Source of the DNA: Solicoccozyma terricola | Lineage: Eukaryota; Basidiomycota; Tremellomycetes; Filobasidiales; Piskurozymaceae | Assembly (NCBI GenBank): GCA_001600875.1 | Contig: BCLD01000005.1 | Span: 131,667-195,666, forward strand | DNA: 64,000 nt | Direction of reading: 5' to 3' | Part shown: piece after piece, positions 11,491-22,404 of the stretch | Numbering within the stretch: position 1 is the first letter of the stretch | How the letters are laid out: each line of letters opens with the position of its first letter | Position numbers and translations under genes: made by a program | The notes under the pieces: generated by a model | The model's database searches: none | Told to the model about the DNA's origin: nothing | Seen by the model: the letters and a program-made list of their open reading frames with translations, nothing else

Positions 11491-12527
11491 ATGATCAAAC
11501 CCCTCTCTTCTCCGTCCGACGACCGTCCTATCCCTCATTCGAAACGCAGGCCCTCGCATTCCCAACTCGATATCATCGGAATACCACCTAGTATCAACAT
11601 GACTGCGAATATTTTTTCAGAAACGGATGTGTGTATGGCTTGCGAGAAGGCGTTGAAGAGTAGCGATACGTGCGTGCCGAGTTTGAGTTCTCAGGCGGTG
11701 AGAATGCGGCCACTGATGTTCTTTTCCGTAGCCACAGGTTGTATTGCAACGACATTTGTGAAATTCGTGACGGTGAATCCCAACAAGCAACGACAGGATT
11801 TCAACCGGGTGCTTCGCCATCCATTTTGGCTTTTCTACCTGATTTGCTAGCATCTCGAGCTCCTCAGTCCCACCGATCAACAACTTTTGGGTCCTCAGAT
11901 CATCCATCAATGAACCACACTTCAACTTCAACGGCTTCATCTCAGTCTACTACTTCTTCACCATTGCAATCACCGTCATCTTTCGCCGCACTGGAAAAAG
12001 CTGGTGTTTCTTCGCAAGAGGATATTTTCCATCTTCCACCACCTGCTTACCCAACAGCACCGATTGGGTTCTCTCCCGGTCTGTCGGCTTCATCTCATCC
12101 AGTGGAGATGCCAGCCTCTGTCCAGGATCTACCCGCGGCTGTACCTTTATCAAAACGACCGACGCTCGATGTTGCTCATTCGGGTGCACAGCCCGGGACG
12201 GACTCAACACTGCACTATGGTCGTCGACCAAGTGTCACGAACAGTCTCACGAGTCCACTCGATCTCTTCCCTGTTCGTGGTTCATACTTTCGCCGTAGGG
12301 AATCAATTGATAAGCATGTTCGACCGAATCCGAACGCTCTTGGGCTTTCACCATCGAAGGAAGGCTGGAGCCTGCACGGAACGGGTTCATCAACCGTCAA
12401 CGTCTCGAACGAGAGGATCGTATCGGACTCATCATTGGGACCTCCTGCCCATGGGGTGGGAAAGCAGACGGGGGGTTCCTTCAACCACGGAGCCCACTCG
12501 CCTCTCATCGCTGCGACGGACCGATGA
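11491..12527 (+). CDS. ECL1-like zinc-binding protein
   Basis: Exons 11491-11669 and 11738-12527 join in frame to 322 residues. The junction completes the motif C48-x2-C51-x11-C63-x3-C67 (V-C-M-A-C ... L-Y-C-N-D-I-C-E-I-R-D), the short zinc motif of fungal Ecl1-family proteins linked to stress and chronological lifespan. The rest is Ser/Pro/Thr-rich and disordered, as in orthologs. Odd points: after the stop at 12527 coding-like sequence continues to about 13090 in other frames (an acidic D-E-D-D run, then Arg-rich D-D-R-R-G-R-G-R-S-R). The true protein may therefore be longer, with sequencing frameshifts or extra introns, or the gene may be decaying. The start at 11491 is chosen because upstream DNA is leader-like. 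Confidence 0.6.
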
Positions 12528-14012
12528 CAGGCTTCCACGTCCGCTGTGGATGCGTCCGAAGACCAGGGTTCGCTCACCTCCACCGCAAGCACCGTCGGGA
12601 CCGTCGTTGGTGCTGGCCACTGTCGTCATCAGTCGGAAAGGTCAACGTGATCACGCTACTGGGATCAGAGCTCGTTGTCAATGTTGATGGAATCGAAGCT
12701 GGGAGTGCTTCATACTTTGAGCGTCGGCGATCGTTCCCTCCTCAACCGTATACGCCGATAATGTCTACAACTCAGGCTGTTGTGAAGAAGCCCGCTGCGA
12801 CCGCGACGTCGGCGATCGCGGACGATCTTCATCTCAGCGATGAGGACGATGAGGACGATGGAGGATGACAGACGAGGACGCGGTCGATCAAGGGAGCGGC
12901 GAAATACCTCGGTCGCGCCAAGGGAGATGTCAAGCTGGGATCAAGACTGCCAGTCTTCTGCTGCTAGCTCTATTGGCGGGTTTCGATAACCGAGCCGAAG
13001 ACAACCAGCATCCGGGTCGAGGAATCGAAGGAAGGCTAACTGGACGAAACCTGATGTGATTTCGGAGGCCGAGGACCGAAGGAGGGTAGCAAGGAAGCTA
13101 AAGATCCCTTCCAAACTGTCATCCCCCATTAGGGTCCGACGAGAACATGAACGTGCTCGTACAAACACAACCGTCTGAAGCAGCTGTCATCGCTGCAACT
13201 CAGCCTGGTAAACGGCGGACAGATCCTCAGTCTGTCGCAACTGGACTCGGCATTCCACGTGCCTTCAGCATCACATCCACCCCTGCCCACCGAAAGCAGG
13301 GAATAGACTGTTCTGGCTACAAGAGTCTCGGTAACAATTCTAACTCGCGTACGCCACCAACTATACCCCCAAGCGGCTTCCACCAAAAGAGACCAACAGC
13401 CAGGACACGTTACCGGATGGCAGTGGCAATGCGGGTGGCATTGGCAACCGGAGGGCGAACCAGCAGGATAATCGCGCCTCGGGGGCTTTGAAGAGGCTTG
13501 TTGAGGAAGGAATAACGGTATGATATATGATATGGCGACACCCACTAAAAACGCAGCATGGAGGACAGCCATCCGGGCAGGGAAGCCGAAAGGGGAAGGC
13601 TCAGCACAGAAAGAGGAACATCTTCAACCGTCACTCAACTCGGATTTGCATGCATGCAATAAAAAAACGGAATCTCACCCCTCATTTAACTGTCGACCTA
13701 TCGGTCGATCTGACCTTCCCTGTATCGCCTGCTGAAAATCTGTTTTGTAATCTAGGCTCCCTGTCCTTCTGATATACATTGTTAACGACACACGTAACAC
13801 CCCAATTATGGATGAGATGAAAATGCGTTTCAATTGCAGTGGCAGGCATCCAGCGTCGTTCAGCTTCGCCGGGACATGACCGTCCACTTTATCACGTCGC
13901 GTGGCTTTGTCATATCGGCTCGTCGGTACAAGAGTTGAACGAAAGACGTGCACAGTTCCTGGTATTGCGCAAACCAACCCATAGAGCATTTCATTAACAA
14001 CTGTACCTGCCA
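12528..14012. other. coding-like tail of ECL1 gene, then intergenic
   Basis: To about 13100 the plus strand has Ser/Arg/acidic coding-like stretches in alternating frames that probably belong to the ECL1-like gene. A further piece at 13370-13510 (P-K-E-T-N-S-Q-D and A-L-K-R-L-V-E-E) is coding-like but orphan. 13520-14010 shows nothing. Confidence 0.35.
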
Positions 14013-14310
14013 TGCACATCGAAGAGTGAGTCCTAAAGCCAGTGCCTGTGGGTTTCTGCCTTCAGCTAACAACCTTGCGATCGTGCAAATTTCTCAAGAA
14101 AAGCCACGCTGCCATTGATGCCATCTGCGATTACTATACTCACCTCGAGCAGCTGCCTGTGCGATCGCACGTCGAACCAGGAACCCTAATCAAGGAACTG
14201 CCTGGGGCGCGCAGCCATGCTGCTTCACAGGCCAATGACCTTTGTGAGACCAGTATCGCTTGCAGACCATGCTTCGAGGACGGTGAATCATTCGAGGTGA
14301 TTGTGCTGTC
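14013..14310 (+). pseudogene. N-terminal fragment of aromatic-L-amino-acid decarboxylase-type PLP enzyme
   Basis: A frame at 14095-14210 reads A-A-I-D-A-I-C-D-Y-Y-T-H-L, then P-V-R-S-H-V-E-P-G-T-L, then E-L-P, the conserved N-terminal dimer segment of group II decarboxylases (DOPA/tyrosine decarboxylase type). A short first exon M-H-I-E-E with GTGAGT lies at 14013, but its phase does not fit the next piece. The following G-E-S-F-E-V-I block is separated by unrelated sequence. The PLP-lysine domain is wholly missing: the next gene starts at 14699. Truncated remnant. Confidence 0.5.
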
Positions 14311-14698
14311 TTTCACAGTAAGATCATGCCAAGTGCATCCCCTGGATGCAGAAAGAATGAAAATCATAGAACTTATACGGCATCCTACACGCATTACCAT
14401 TGGCAGTATCCATACGATGTCGACTCATCCTATCCTTCAGCTGTATAAGTGAAATATCTCGGTGACCTCGGAAATTGTATCTCGGTGACCTCGGTGATCT
14501 CGGAAAAATAATTGTCCATGTGCATTTTTGTTGGTCATGATTTATTCCTTTATGTTTCTTGATTAGCAAGCGCCACCAAATTATCAGGGACCTCGAAAAC
14601 ACTATAGAACATGTAGATAAGGCAGGGAATTTAGGTGTTGCGTTCACGTTCAAAAACACACACATTGAAACACATCCCACACAGTGTCATTGACTAGA
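14311..14698. other. upstream region of the GST gene
   Basis: Contains a short tandem of CTCGGTGACCTCGG-like units at 14457-14500. No coding content supported. Confidence 0.45.
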
Positions 14699-16250
14699 AT
14701 GGTCGCTCCCACCAAAGATGTTACTTTGCAATCTGACCCCTCCAAATTCAAGACGGAGGCGGACGGAAGCTTCAAGCGCGCTCCGTCGTCCTTCCGGAAC
14801 GTTATCGAGAAGGGAGGGCGCTTCGAGCCCGAGATCGGTGAGAGATATTACCATTCCCGTTATGCTCGCAAGTACTGAAGCTGGTCAAATGTTCAAGGCC
14901 GCTATCATCTCTATGTATCGCACGCCTGCCGTGAGTACTATTTACCATGTTCCACGCAGTCCCGCAACTCTGAGAACGCAACTACCTCCCTCCAGCATGG
15001 GCAACTCGTACAGTCATCGTCAGAAATTTGAAGGGCCTCAATGGGATCATTCGTACGTCTTTGCTTCACGGCCCCCATCCTCACAACGGTTGAGGCTAAA
15101 TGGATATCTTTTCAGCGGTGACGGTTACATCCCCGCATCTGAGCGAACACGGTTGGCCCTTTGCGTCGGTTCACCAGTTCGAGGCTGCGGACGAGGACCC
15201 GCTATATGGTGCGAAACATGTTAGCGAGCTCTACCTTCGTGCCGATCCCAACTATGGGGGAAGGTGCGTCTCGTTTTTCCATATTACCCGTGGTGCCAGT
15301 ATCGTAACCACTGAATTGGGCGGGTTAAAGGTTCACCGTGCCCGTCCTGTGGGACAAAAAGACGGAGACGGTGGTGAACAATGAGAGCTCGGAGATCATT
15401 CGAATTTTCAACACGGCTTTCAATGATATGATCCCNGATGACAAGGCTGCACTGGATCTCTACCCTGAGCATTTGAGAAAGGAGATCGATGAGCTTAATG
15501 AATGGGTTTATGACAAAATCAACAGTGCGTTTGTGGGAGTCATGACATGTGCGGCTTCTGCAACTGAGATTTTCCTTTTTTCGTCTGGATGTTTCAAAAC
15601 AGATGGGGTGTATAAAGCAGGCATCGCCACGTCCCAAAAAATGTACACGCAATCCGTGACGGAGCTCTTCGAAGCGCTCGATCGGGTTGAAAAGATCCTT
15701 ACAGGGAAAGACTACCTCGTTGAAAACCAGCTCACGGAGGCGGACGTTAGGCTTTATGCTACTATCGTAAGTTTCTGACTGTCAGCTTTCCGGCTCCAAT
15801 AGTATTTCCCCTCTGACTTCCCAACGTAACAAAAAGATCCGGTTCGACCCCGTGTACTATGGCCACTTTAAATGCAACATTAGGAATATCCGGGACGGGT
15901 ACCCGGAGATTCACAGGTGGGTGGTTCCCGTGGGGTTTGGGGTTGCTGGGTGAATAGATAATATATGATACGGCACGATATGATAACAGGTGGCTGCGGC
16001 AACTGTACTGGAAAAACGAGGCGTTCAAGGACTCGACAAACTTTGAGCATATCAAGGAGCATTATTATTGGTCTCATCCTTTTGTGCGTCTGTCGTTTTC
16101 TCCCAGTGTCTATTCGTCGGCTCCTGATGTTTCTTCTCCATTCTTTGCGTCTTGTCTACCTCATACCTTGGCCAAACCTGGCCATCACGGTAGATCAATC
16201 CCACACGTGTCGTTCCTGTGGGACCGATCCCGAATATCAAGGCGTTGTGA
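14699..16250 (+). CDS. ECM4: omega-type glutathione S-transferase (ECM4/GTO, glutathionyl-hydroquinone reductase class)
   Basis: Nine exons (14699-14837, 14898-14930, 14996-15052, 15116-15263, 15331-15524, 15603-15766, 15837-15916, 15990-16083, 16194-16250) sum to 966 nt, 321 residues. The thioredoxin-fold head ends in Y-V-S-H-A-C-P-W-A-T-R-T with catalytic Cys57, as in omega/Xi-class enzymes that reduce glutathionyl-quinones and mixed disulfides. The middle has [20 protein letters not shown] and N-N-E-S-S-E-I-I-R, the glutathione-binding blocks. The C-terminal helical domain has [11 protein letters not shown] and ends [14 protein letters not shown]. Exon 2 is only 33 nt. One N (15436) falls in a proline codon third position. 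Cytosolic; no targeting signal seen. Looks intact and functional, in contrast to its surroundings. Confidence 0.93.
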
Positions 16251-18132
16251 ATGTAAAGGGCGATTGCGACTGACAAGGACCGCGAAGTCGTGCATATATG
16301 AATTGGAAGTGGTTACCTCTCATAGCTTTGACATGACGTAGCCACGATTCACCGTTATCCAAGTCACACTGTCTGATCGGCTAGATCTGGGACCAACAGC
16401 GAGGGGATCCCCAAATCCGTTGTCTGCAGAGATTACCCTAGTCAAATATGTTGCCGAAGGGAACCCATCGGAAATGATCTGCACACAAGGTCGTATCCTC
16501 CCTGTTATTCGATCTTGTGAGAGCTGCAAGGAATGTAAGTGCAAAGTAACATTCATTAACCGGATCTCCTACCACCAGGACGAAAGGTCACAATTCCAGA
16601 CCAGAGGTGAAATTGCATTTTGCAGTTGTGTATAAACCCAACACGCTTCAGGATCAGATCCCTATAATCCTGACAAGAGCATCGCAGCTCTGATAGTCTA
16701 GAAATAGCTCTACTTTGCCCAAGCGAGAAAGCCTAGCAACTCAGGCAACACTAGTTCAAGCAATGGGAAGCGTAGAGTGGACCGGAGCATATTGCCCCGA
16801 CTCTATCTTCCTAGCGAACGCTATTCCACTCCTCGCGCGCACCTGCTGGCTCTAAACACGTTGGCATGAGGACTGGTCTTGGCAAAGATGTCAATCCCGG
16901 TTCTTTAGCCATGACATGGAGTGGAAGGCAGCGGTGACACCGGACCCACCAAAGGCAAGGTGGACACCTGTAGAAGCCCTATAGCACATGTGGAAGGCCG
17001 ATAGCATCACCTCGCGTTGCATTGCGGGCTTCTGACCCACGACAACCGGCAAATGGGTGATGGATGTCATGACAACTAAGAAAAGACAACAACGGTCAAC
17101 CACTTCCCAACTCCCTGAATTGATTAAAAGAGCGAGGTCTGGATGTGTACCATCCCCTCTCCCCCCCAACCAACTTCCGGGGGGCCCTTCTCACTCAACA
17201 TGCCATCCAAAGCTTCCTCTTCCTCTTCCACCCACCCAATTCCATTTTGATTTGATAGTTGTTGTCGTCGCTTCATCATCACCTCTCACTGATCGCCGTT
17301 TCCATGTTCTTCCTAGAATACATCATTAAAATCACCCAAGATGATTGAACTTTATGCAAGGGCTCTCTGCACCGTGAGTGTTTCAATATCACGGATATAG
17401 CAGCCGATTATCCAACCCCACCCGGCTCCTTGTCCCAGCAATTTTCCCCCTCCGCCTATGCTCACCCCAACACCCTTATCATCGATCATGATGGTGATGA
17501 TGAATCAGCGTCCTCAGCAACACTGAGGACGATCTGGACCATGAGTACGAGGAGGATATGGAGGAGGAGGAGGCATGCAAACCCCAATTCAAGATGCTCC
17601 GTCTCGGAGGGATTGGCTTGCAAGGTCCCTCAGCTATACTACCGCTGGGATGAATGGTTTGGATTCCAGGTCGCCAACGTCCTTCTCGCCCTTTACCGAC
17701 ACGGAATGATCAGGAAATGGGGGACCGGATAAGGGCGGTGGATCGGTCAGGGGATGTTTCGGCCTGGGCGTTGGCGTACAGTTCGCCGGCGATGTATAGT
17801 ACGTGATGCGAATGATAGCACCCTGGAGCACCCTTTCGCCTGTCCTGCCTCTCTGCAGCTCCGGTCGAACAGCGTCGTCATGTCTTTCATCTGAGCTCGG
17901 CGCTACGGAACATATGGACGTCAACGGAATGCTGCGCCCGGTGGCCCCGGCTGAGTACCGTAGAGAGAATACTCTTGACCAACTTCAGGAACAACCCTTG
18001 ATCACATGAGTGGAAAACCTTGTTCAGCTCTTTATCAAGTGGGTGGAGCGGAACCCGAGACTTCGTTACCTGACAAACGGGGAGCACCCTCATAAGCTCT
18101 ATGATGTATGCAACATTACGACGTTTCCACAA
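16251..18132. other. intergenic, possible decayed coding scraps
   Basis: No supported gene. A plus-strand frame at about 18010-18110 (V-Q-L-F-I-K-W-V-E-R-N-P) preceded by an in-frame stop, and a Glu/Asp-rich stretch at 17520-17580, look like decayed exons of an unidentified gene. Confidence 0.35.
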
Positions 18133-18552
18133 CTACATCGATTTCACAACCGATCCCGTCGTCACAGGCTTCTTCGCTGCTGACGCAGGCACACTGCCGA
18201 AAAGTGCAGATGACAAGTCCTGCATCATTTCATTAAATACCGCTGCACTTTTACAAGTGAAGCAGTCAATGGGGATATGAAAGCGCGACATAGTGGGCTC
18301 CCACTGGAAGCCATCGAGATCAATCTCACCAATCTCTTGCGCTTGCAAGCTCAATACGGTGCCTTTCTGTACGCGGACTTCAGTTGGAACTTGTATTATC
18401 CAATGGACCGAATTGTCTTTCCGTCTCTCCACAGGTACTGGATCAGGTGTAGATGTTTCCACTACACTGATGTCAGAAGCCTCCATGTAGGGCCTGGTCT
18501 CAAGTTGTAGCGCATCCTGGGTGATGATGATGACGAATCCGCTTCCCGTGAT
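18133..18552 (-). other. unrecognised sequence joined to the copia RT break
   Basis: The minus-strand frame of the copia RT stops matching the family right after A-K-G-F-S-Q-V-P-G. It runs on into about 130 residues of unknown sequence to a stop at 18133. It contains STPDPVPVER, also seen in frame at 1148. This may be host sequence at a deletion breakpoint or another element's terminus. Confidence 0.4.
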
Positions 18553-20560
18553 GGTTTGCCAGGAACCTGGGAAAAACCCTTGGCTGCCAGCCTTGCTTTG
18601 TATTTGACGATCTTGCCGTCTGCATTTCGCTTGATCTTTAGCACCCACTTTGCTCCGACCTGCTTTCGGTCTTTCGGCATCAGAACCTCTTGCCAAGTGC
18701 CTTTACTTGTCAAGTTCGTTAACTCGTTGTCCATTGCTGCCTTCCATTGTGGTCGATATGGTTCAACTAGTGCTTCTTGTAGTGTTTTCGGCTCGTCTTT
18801 GTCAAACCCTGTTGATAACGTGCAACCTACTTTAGAAGCTAGATAGGCGGTGCGAGCATTTGGACCTATGCTCATTATGAAAGTGCTGCCAGTAAATCTA
18901 AGGGGAGGTTTCCTTGTCCTTACAGGGTTATGCCGGACTCCTTGCTCATCGACAAATGATGTTGATAAAGGTTCATCGGGGAGATCCTCTTCCTCTGACA
19001 CATAGTCCCAGCCAGGCCGAATTCGTTTGGGTCTGATCCTAGTCGGTGCTGTTTCCGGTACTGCCACATTTTCAGATTCTGCAGCTTCATTGTTGTCTTC
19101 TGCAACGTTGTTACCACGATTTGGTTTGGGTTCGGATTCTTCTTCCTCCTCATCTTGGAGATCATTGAGATTTATCACGGTTTCGCACGATACCGTGTTA
19201 GATCGAGTTTTGGTTTGCGGTAATGTTGGAAGAATTCCGGTTCTGACTCCCGTTGCCAGTCGGACATCTCTAGACCATACTATCCGTCCGGTACTTTCCA
19301 GTCTCACAACCCATCCACTTACGTTCTCCTCCTGTCCGAGGAGTCTAGCTTCTACAGCTTTTGTCGTCTCGAAGCTAGCTTTTGGTCTGGTTTCTTTCGG
19401 GACATGTACAAAGCACATGCTGCCAAATCGTAATATTGAGTGAATGTTGGGTTGTCTTCCGGTCAGTTTAAACCATGAGGAGACTCCATCGTCTCCTTTG
19501 CTGATCTTCATGATGATGGTTGTAGAGTACTTTGCCGCAAAGTCCCAGTAACTATGACCTAGTCCAGAGTCGACTGTCATAGTTCCTATCATCTCCTTTG
19601 AAGTCCGCATAAAACATTCGATTGTTCCATTGAGTTCTGGCGTGTATGTTGTTGAGAGCTAATGAATGATACCCTTCCCCTGCGATACCACTCATTTGCC
19701 TCGCCCTTGACAAACTCTACGCCATTGTCTGATCGAATAAACCGGACCTTCTCACCCAGTTGCCGCTCTATCTTTGCGACAAATGCCTGTAATGCTTCTA
19801 GCGATGGCCTCCTGCCGGCCATGGGTATTACCGTGCAGACCTTTGAGTAATCGTCCATCATCGCTAAGAAGTGATCATTGTCACTGAGGGAAGGTGTGAA
19901 CGGTCCTGCCACATCAACGTTTACAAGCTCACCATCCCTTGCTGCTCGAGGGCTATGACCAGTTTTTGGTAATCTTGGCATCTTCTGTTGTTGACAGATC
20001 TCGCAGTCCGTTGCACGGAAGCTGTCCGCTTCCGCTGACTTGTAGTCTATCGCTAGCAACCCATCCTTTGCTAGCTTGAGTGGTTTCTTTTGACCTATAT
20101 GACCCATGCGTTGGTGTTCGGCCTCGAGGTTTGTCCTTGCCTTTACCAATGGTCCGGTTAAGAACGCTGTTGCTGTTGTTAATGGTCTGATTGCCTCTAT
20201 ACTGGTTACCCATAGTCCTCCTTGGCGATGCATTCTAAGGAGTTCATGCCCTCGCGTAATCTGACCGCCGTTGGAGGTCATGCTGACTTTCCAGCCATGG
20301 CAGACCATTCGGCTCCATGAGAGTAGATTCACCCTTGAGGATGGGACATGGTGGACATCTTTGAGTGTCCGTCCCGAATCCATCCTCATTTTGATCTCTT
20401 GTTTCTCCATTGCAATCAATGTTGATGCCGCAGCTGTTGCAAATGTGAGAGGTGGATCTAGTCTAGTCCCGTCGGTTAACGCTCCTCGTAAGGGGGTATG
20501 TGGTGTGTTGCACCACTATCGACAATCCAGTCAATATCTTTCAACTCTGCATCAATGTTC
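18553..20560 (-). mobile_element. Ty1/copia polyprotein remnant: protease, integrase, start of RT
   Basis: Reading the minus strand: an aspartic protease core D-I-D-W-I-V-D-S-G-A-T-H-H (about 20520), a frame break, a gag-pre-integrase zinc segment (H-Q-R-M-G-H and C-E-I-C-Q-Q-Q-K), the integrase core V-D-V-A-G-P-F and R-S-D-N-G-V-E-F, a frame break near 19640, then E-L-N-G-T-I-E supplying the third acidic residue. A long acidic linker follows, then the start of reverse transcriptase (W-V-L-K-I-K-R-N-A-D-G-K-I-V-K-Y-K-A-R), where it ends abruptly. At least two frameshifts; defective. No flanking LTR recognised. Confidence 0.88.
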
Positions 20561-21470
20561 TATTTCAGTTGGGTTTGCAGTATATCTTGCAAGGGAAGAT
20601 GCGGAAAAGCTGATGTCTGGTCTTGTACATCCAGCTAGCCATTGTAGGCATCCAATAACTTCTTGATATGGTGTCAATGGTATTGGTTTGCTGTCGTCCT
20701 CTGCTATCTTTGGAAGCGGTAAAACCTTAGTGCGATAGTTGAGGTGTTGTGGAAAGCGTTCAAGTAAGCGATTGATATAGGCTGGTTGAGTTACCCATGC
20801 TTTCCTTATGGTTCGATTTCAAGTAACCTTCATCCCCAGGATGGTGCTAATCTCCCCCATTTCCGATAGCTTCCAGAATCCCTTGAGTTTCTTGAGCAAG
20901 TCTTGTATTACAGTTGTCGTTCTTGCTGCGATAACAAAGTCGTCCACATAGACCAGGAGGAGCACAGGGTCTTCTATTGGGGTCTGAGGCTTGACATAGA
21001 GACCCCAATCCGATTCGAGTCTGCGAAATCCGGGAGTTGCAAGTTTGTTTCCAGGCTCGATCCACCATGTCCTGCCCGATTGTTTCAATCCATAGAGCGA
21101 CTTCTTGAGAAGCAAAGCGTTGCATCCTGACTTTGGTTTTACACCTTCAGGATAATCCATATAAATGTCGATATCGAGTTTGTCATTTATGTATGCTCCT
21201 TCGACATCTGCTTGATAGACTTCAAGATCGAGAGTGGAAGAAATAGCGAGGAGGATGCGCAGTGATGTTGTTCGTCCAACTGGTGCATACGTTTCCTCAA
21301 AATCAATTCCAGGTATCTGAGAGTAGCTCTTTGCAACTAATCGTGCCTTATATTGAATGATATTGCCTTCCGCATCACGCTTGATCTTCAGTACCCATCT
21401 TGCGCCGATTTTCGCTCGATCTTGTGGCGCTTTAACCTCTTGCCAAGTCTCCTTCATCCGCAGATTGTCA
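20561..21470 (-). mobile_element. Ty1/copia reverse transcriptase fragment
   Basis: The minus strand encodes W-V-L-K-I-K-R-D-A-E-G-N, Y-A-P-V-G-R, V-E-G-A-Y-I-N-D, K-S-L-Y-G-L-K-Q and the catalytic L-L-L-V-Y-V-D-D. After a stop, R-P-D-I-S-F-S-A-S-S-L-A-R-Y (RT/RNase H connection) follows. It begins inside RT and stops at the RNase H border, directly abutting the protease of the neighbouring piece on the same strand. The domain order is therefore RT then protease-integrase-RT, the reverse of a single copia element. Confidence 0.88.
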
Positions 21471-22404
21471 ACCTAATGGTAATTATTTCAAGGTCGCCTG
21501 CTCTTTCTTGTCCGTGAAGTTCACCTCCGCCTGCTAGATCAACGGCAACATGCGACTGCGCTTCGTTGATGATTGGAAACAAGGGTAGTGGGACATGGTT
21601 GACGCTTCCCCCCCCCCCCCCCCCCCCCTCTTCTCTTAAATAGTCGGCCATACATTCTGAAATTCGAGCCACATCGTGAGCAACAGTCCCGTGAAGGGGC
21701 GACCATGTTGATACGCTCAACATGGCTGTAGCACAAGCAAGAGCCATGTTCTTGCGGGAAGAATGTAGAGCCGCAGAGAAACACTATCATGATTGCCGAA
21801 TCAAAGACGAGCTCTGTGCTTGTTCCTACCGATGTAAAAGCTCGCTCACTTACTACCCCGGCGTGGACGCATTGGTTGGAATGAGAGAAATGAGAGGAAG
21901 TCGACCCCTCTAACGCCTCTTAACGCCGAAGAGCTCCTCGTAGACCAGGAACGCATTGTCGAACTTCGCGCTCCCCTCGTTGTATCTTGACTGTTCAGGA
22001 GCAGCTCCAAAACCTTTCCGCCTGAAATTGGCTCAGCAGGCGAAGTGGGCGGCTGATCATCTGGATGCGGAAGATGGGGGGGGGGATCCTGCCTTGCCGC
22101 GAGCCCGTTATGTGGTCACGGGCCGTAACACTGCATTGTGCTGCGCCGTCGAATAACCACAGTAGAGAGGTTTCCTGTAACCCCGCGGAATCCGCTGGAA
22201 GATACGGCATTCTGTTATCAACAGCACAGGTTTGCCGTAAACAAGCTGGGGTTTGTTGCGATGGACACGCGCGCAATTTTGTGCCAGGTTGCGAAGTTGC
22301 AATGCGGATAATCGGACTTTTGATGCCGACTAAGAACTGACGCTGCCAGCCGAAGCTAAGCCAGATTCGGGGATTCTCTCGTCAACTCGCTGGGTAGCAA
22401 AGCT
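21471..22404. other. intergenic with poly(C) tract
   Basis: No supported gene. Contains the 21-C run at 21608 and a 10-G run at about 22076-22085. Confidence 0.45.
21608..21628. repeat. poly(C) tract, 21 nt
   Basis: Uninterrupted run of 21 C just upstream (5' on the minus strand) of the RT fragment. Confidence 0.9.
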
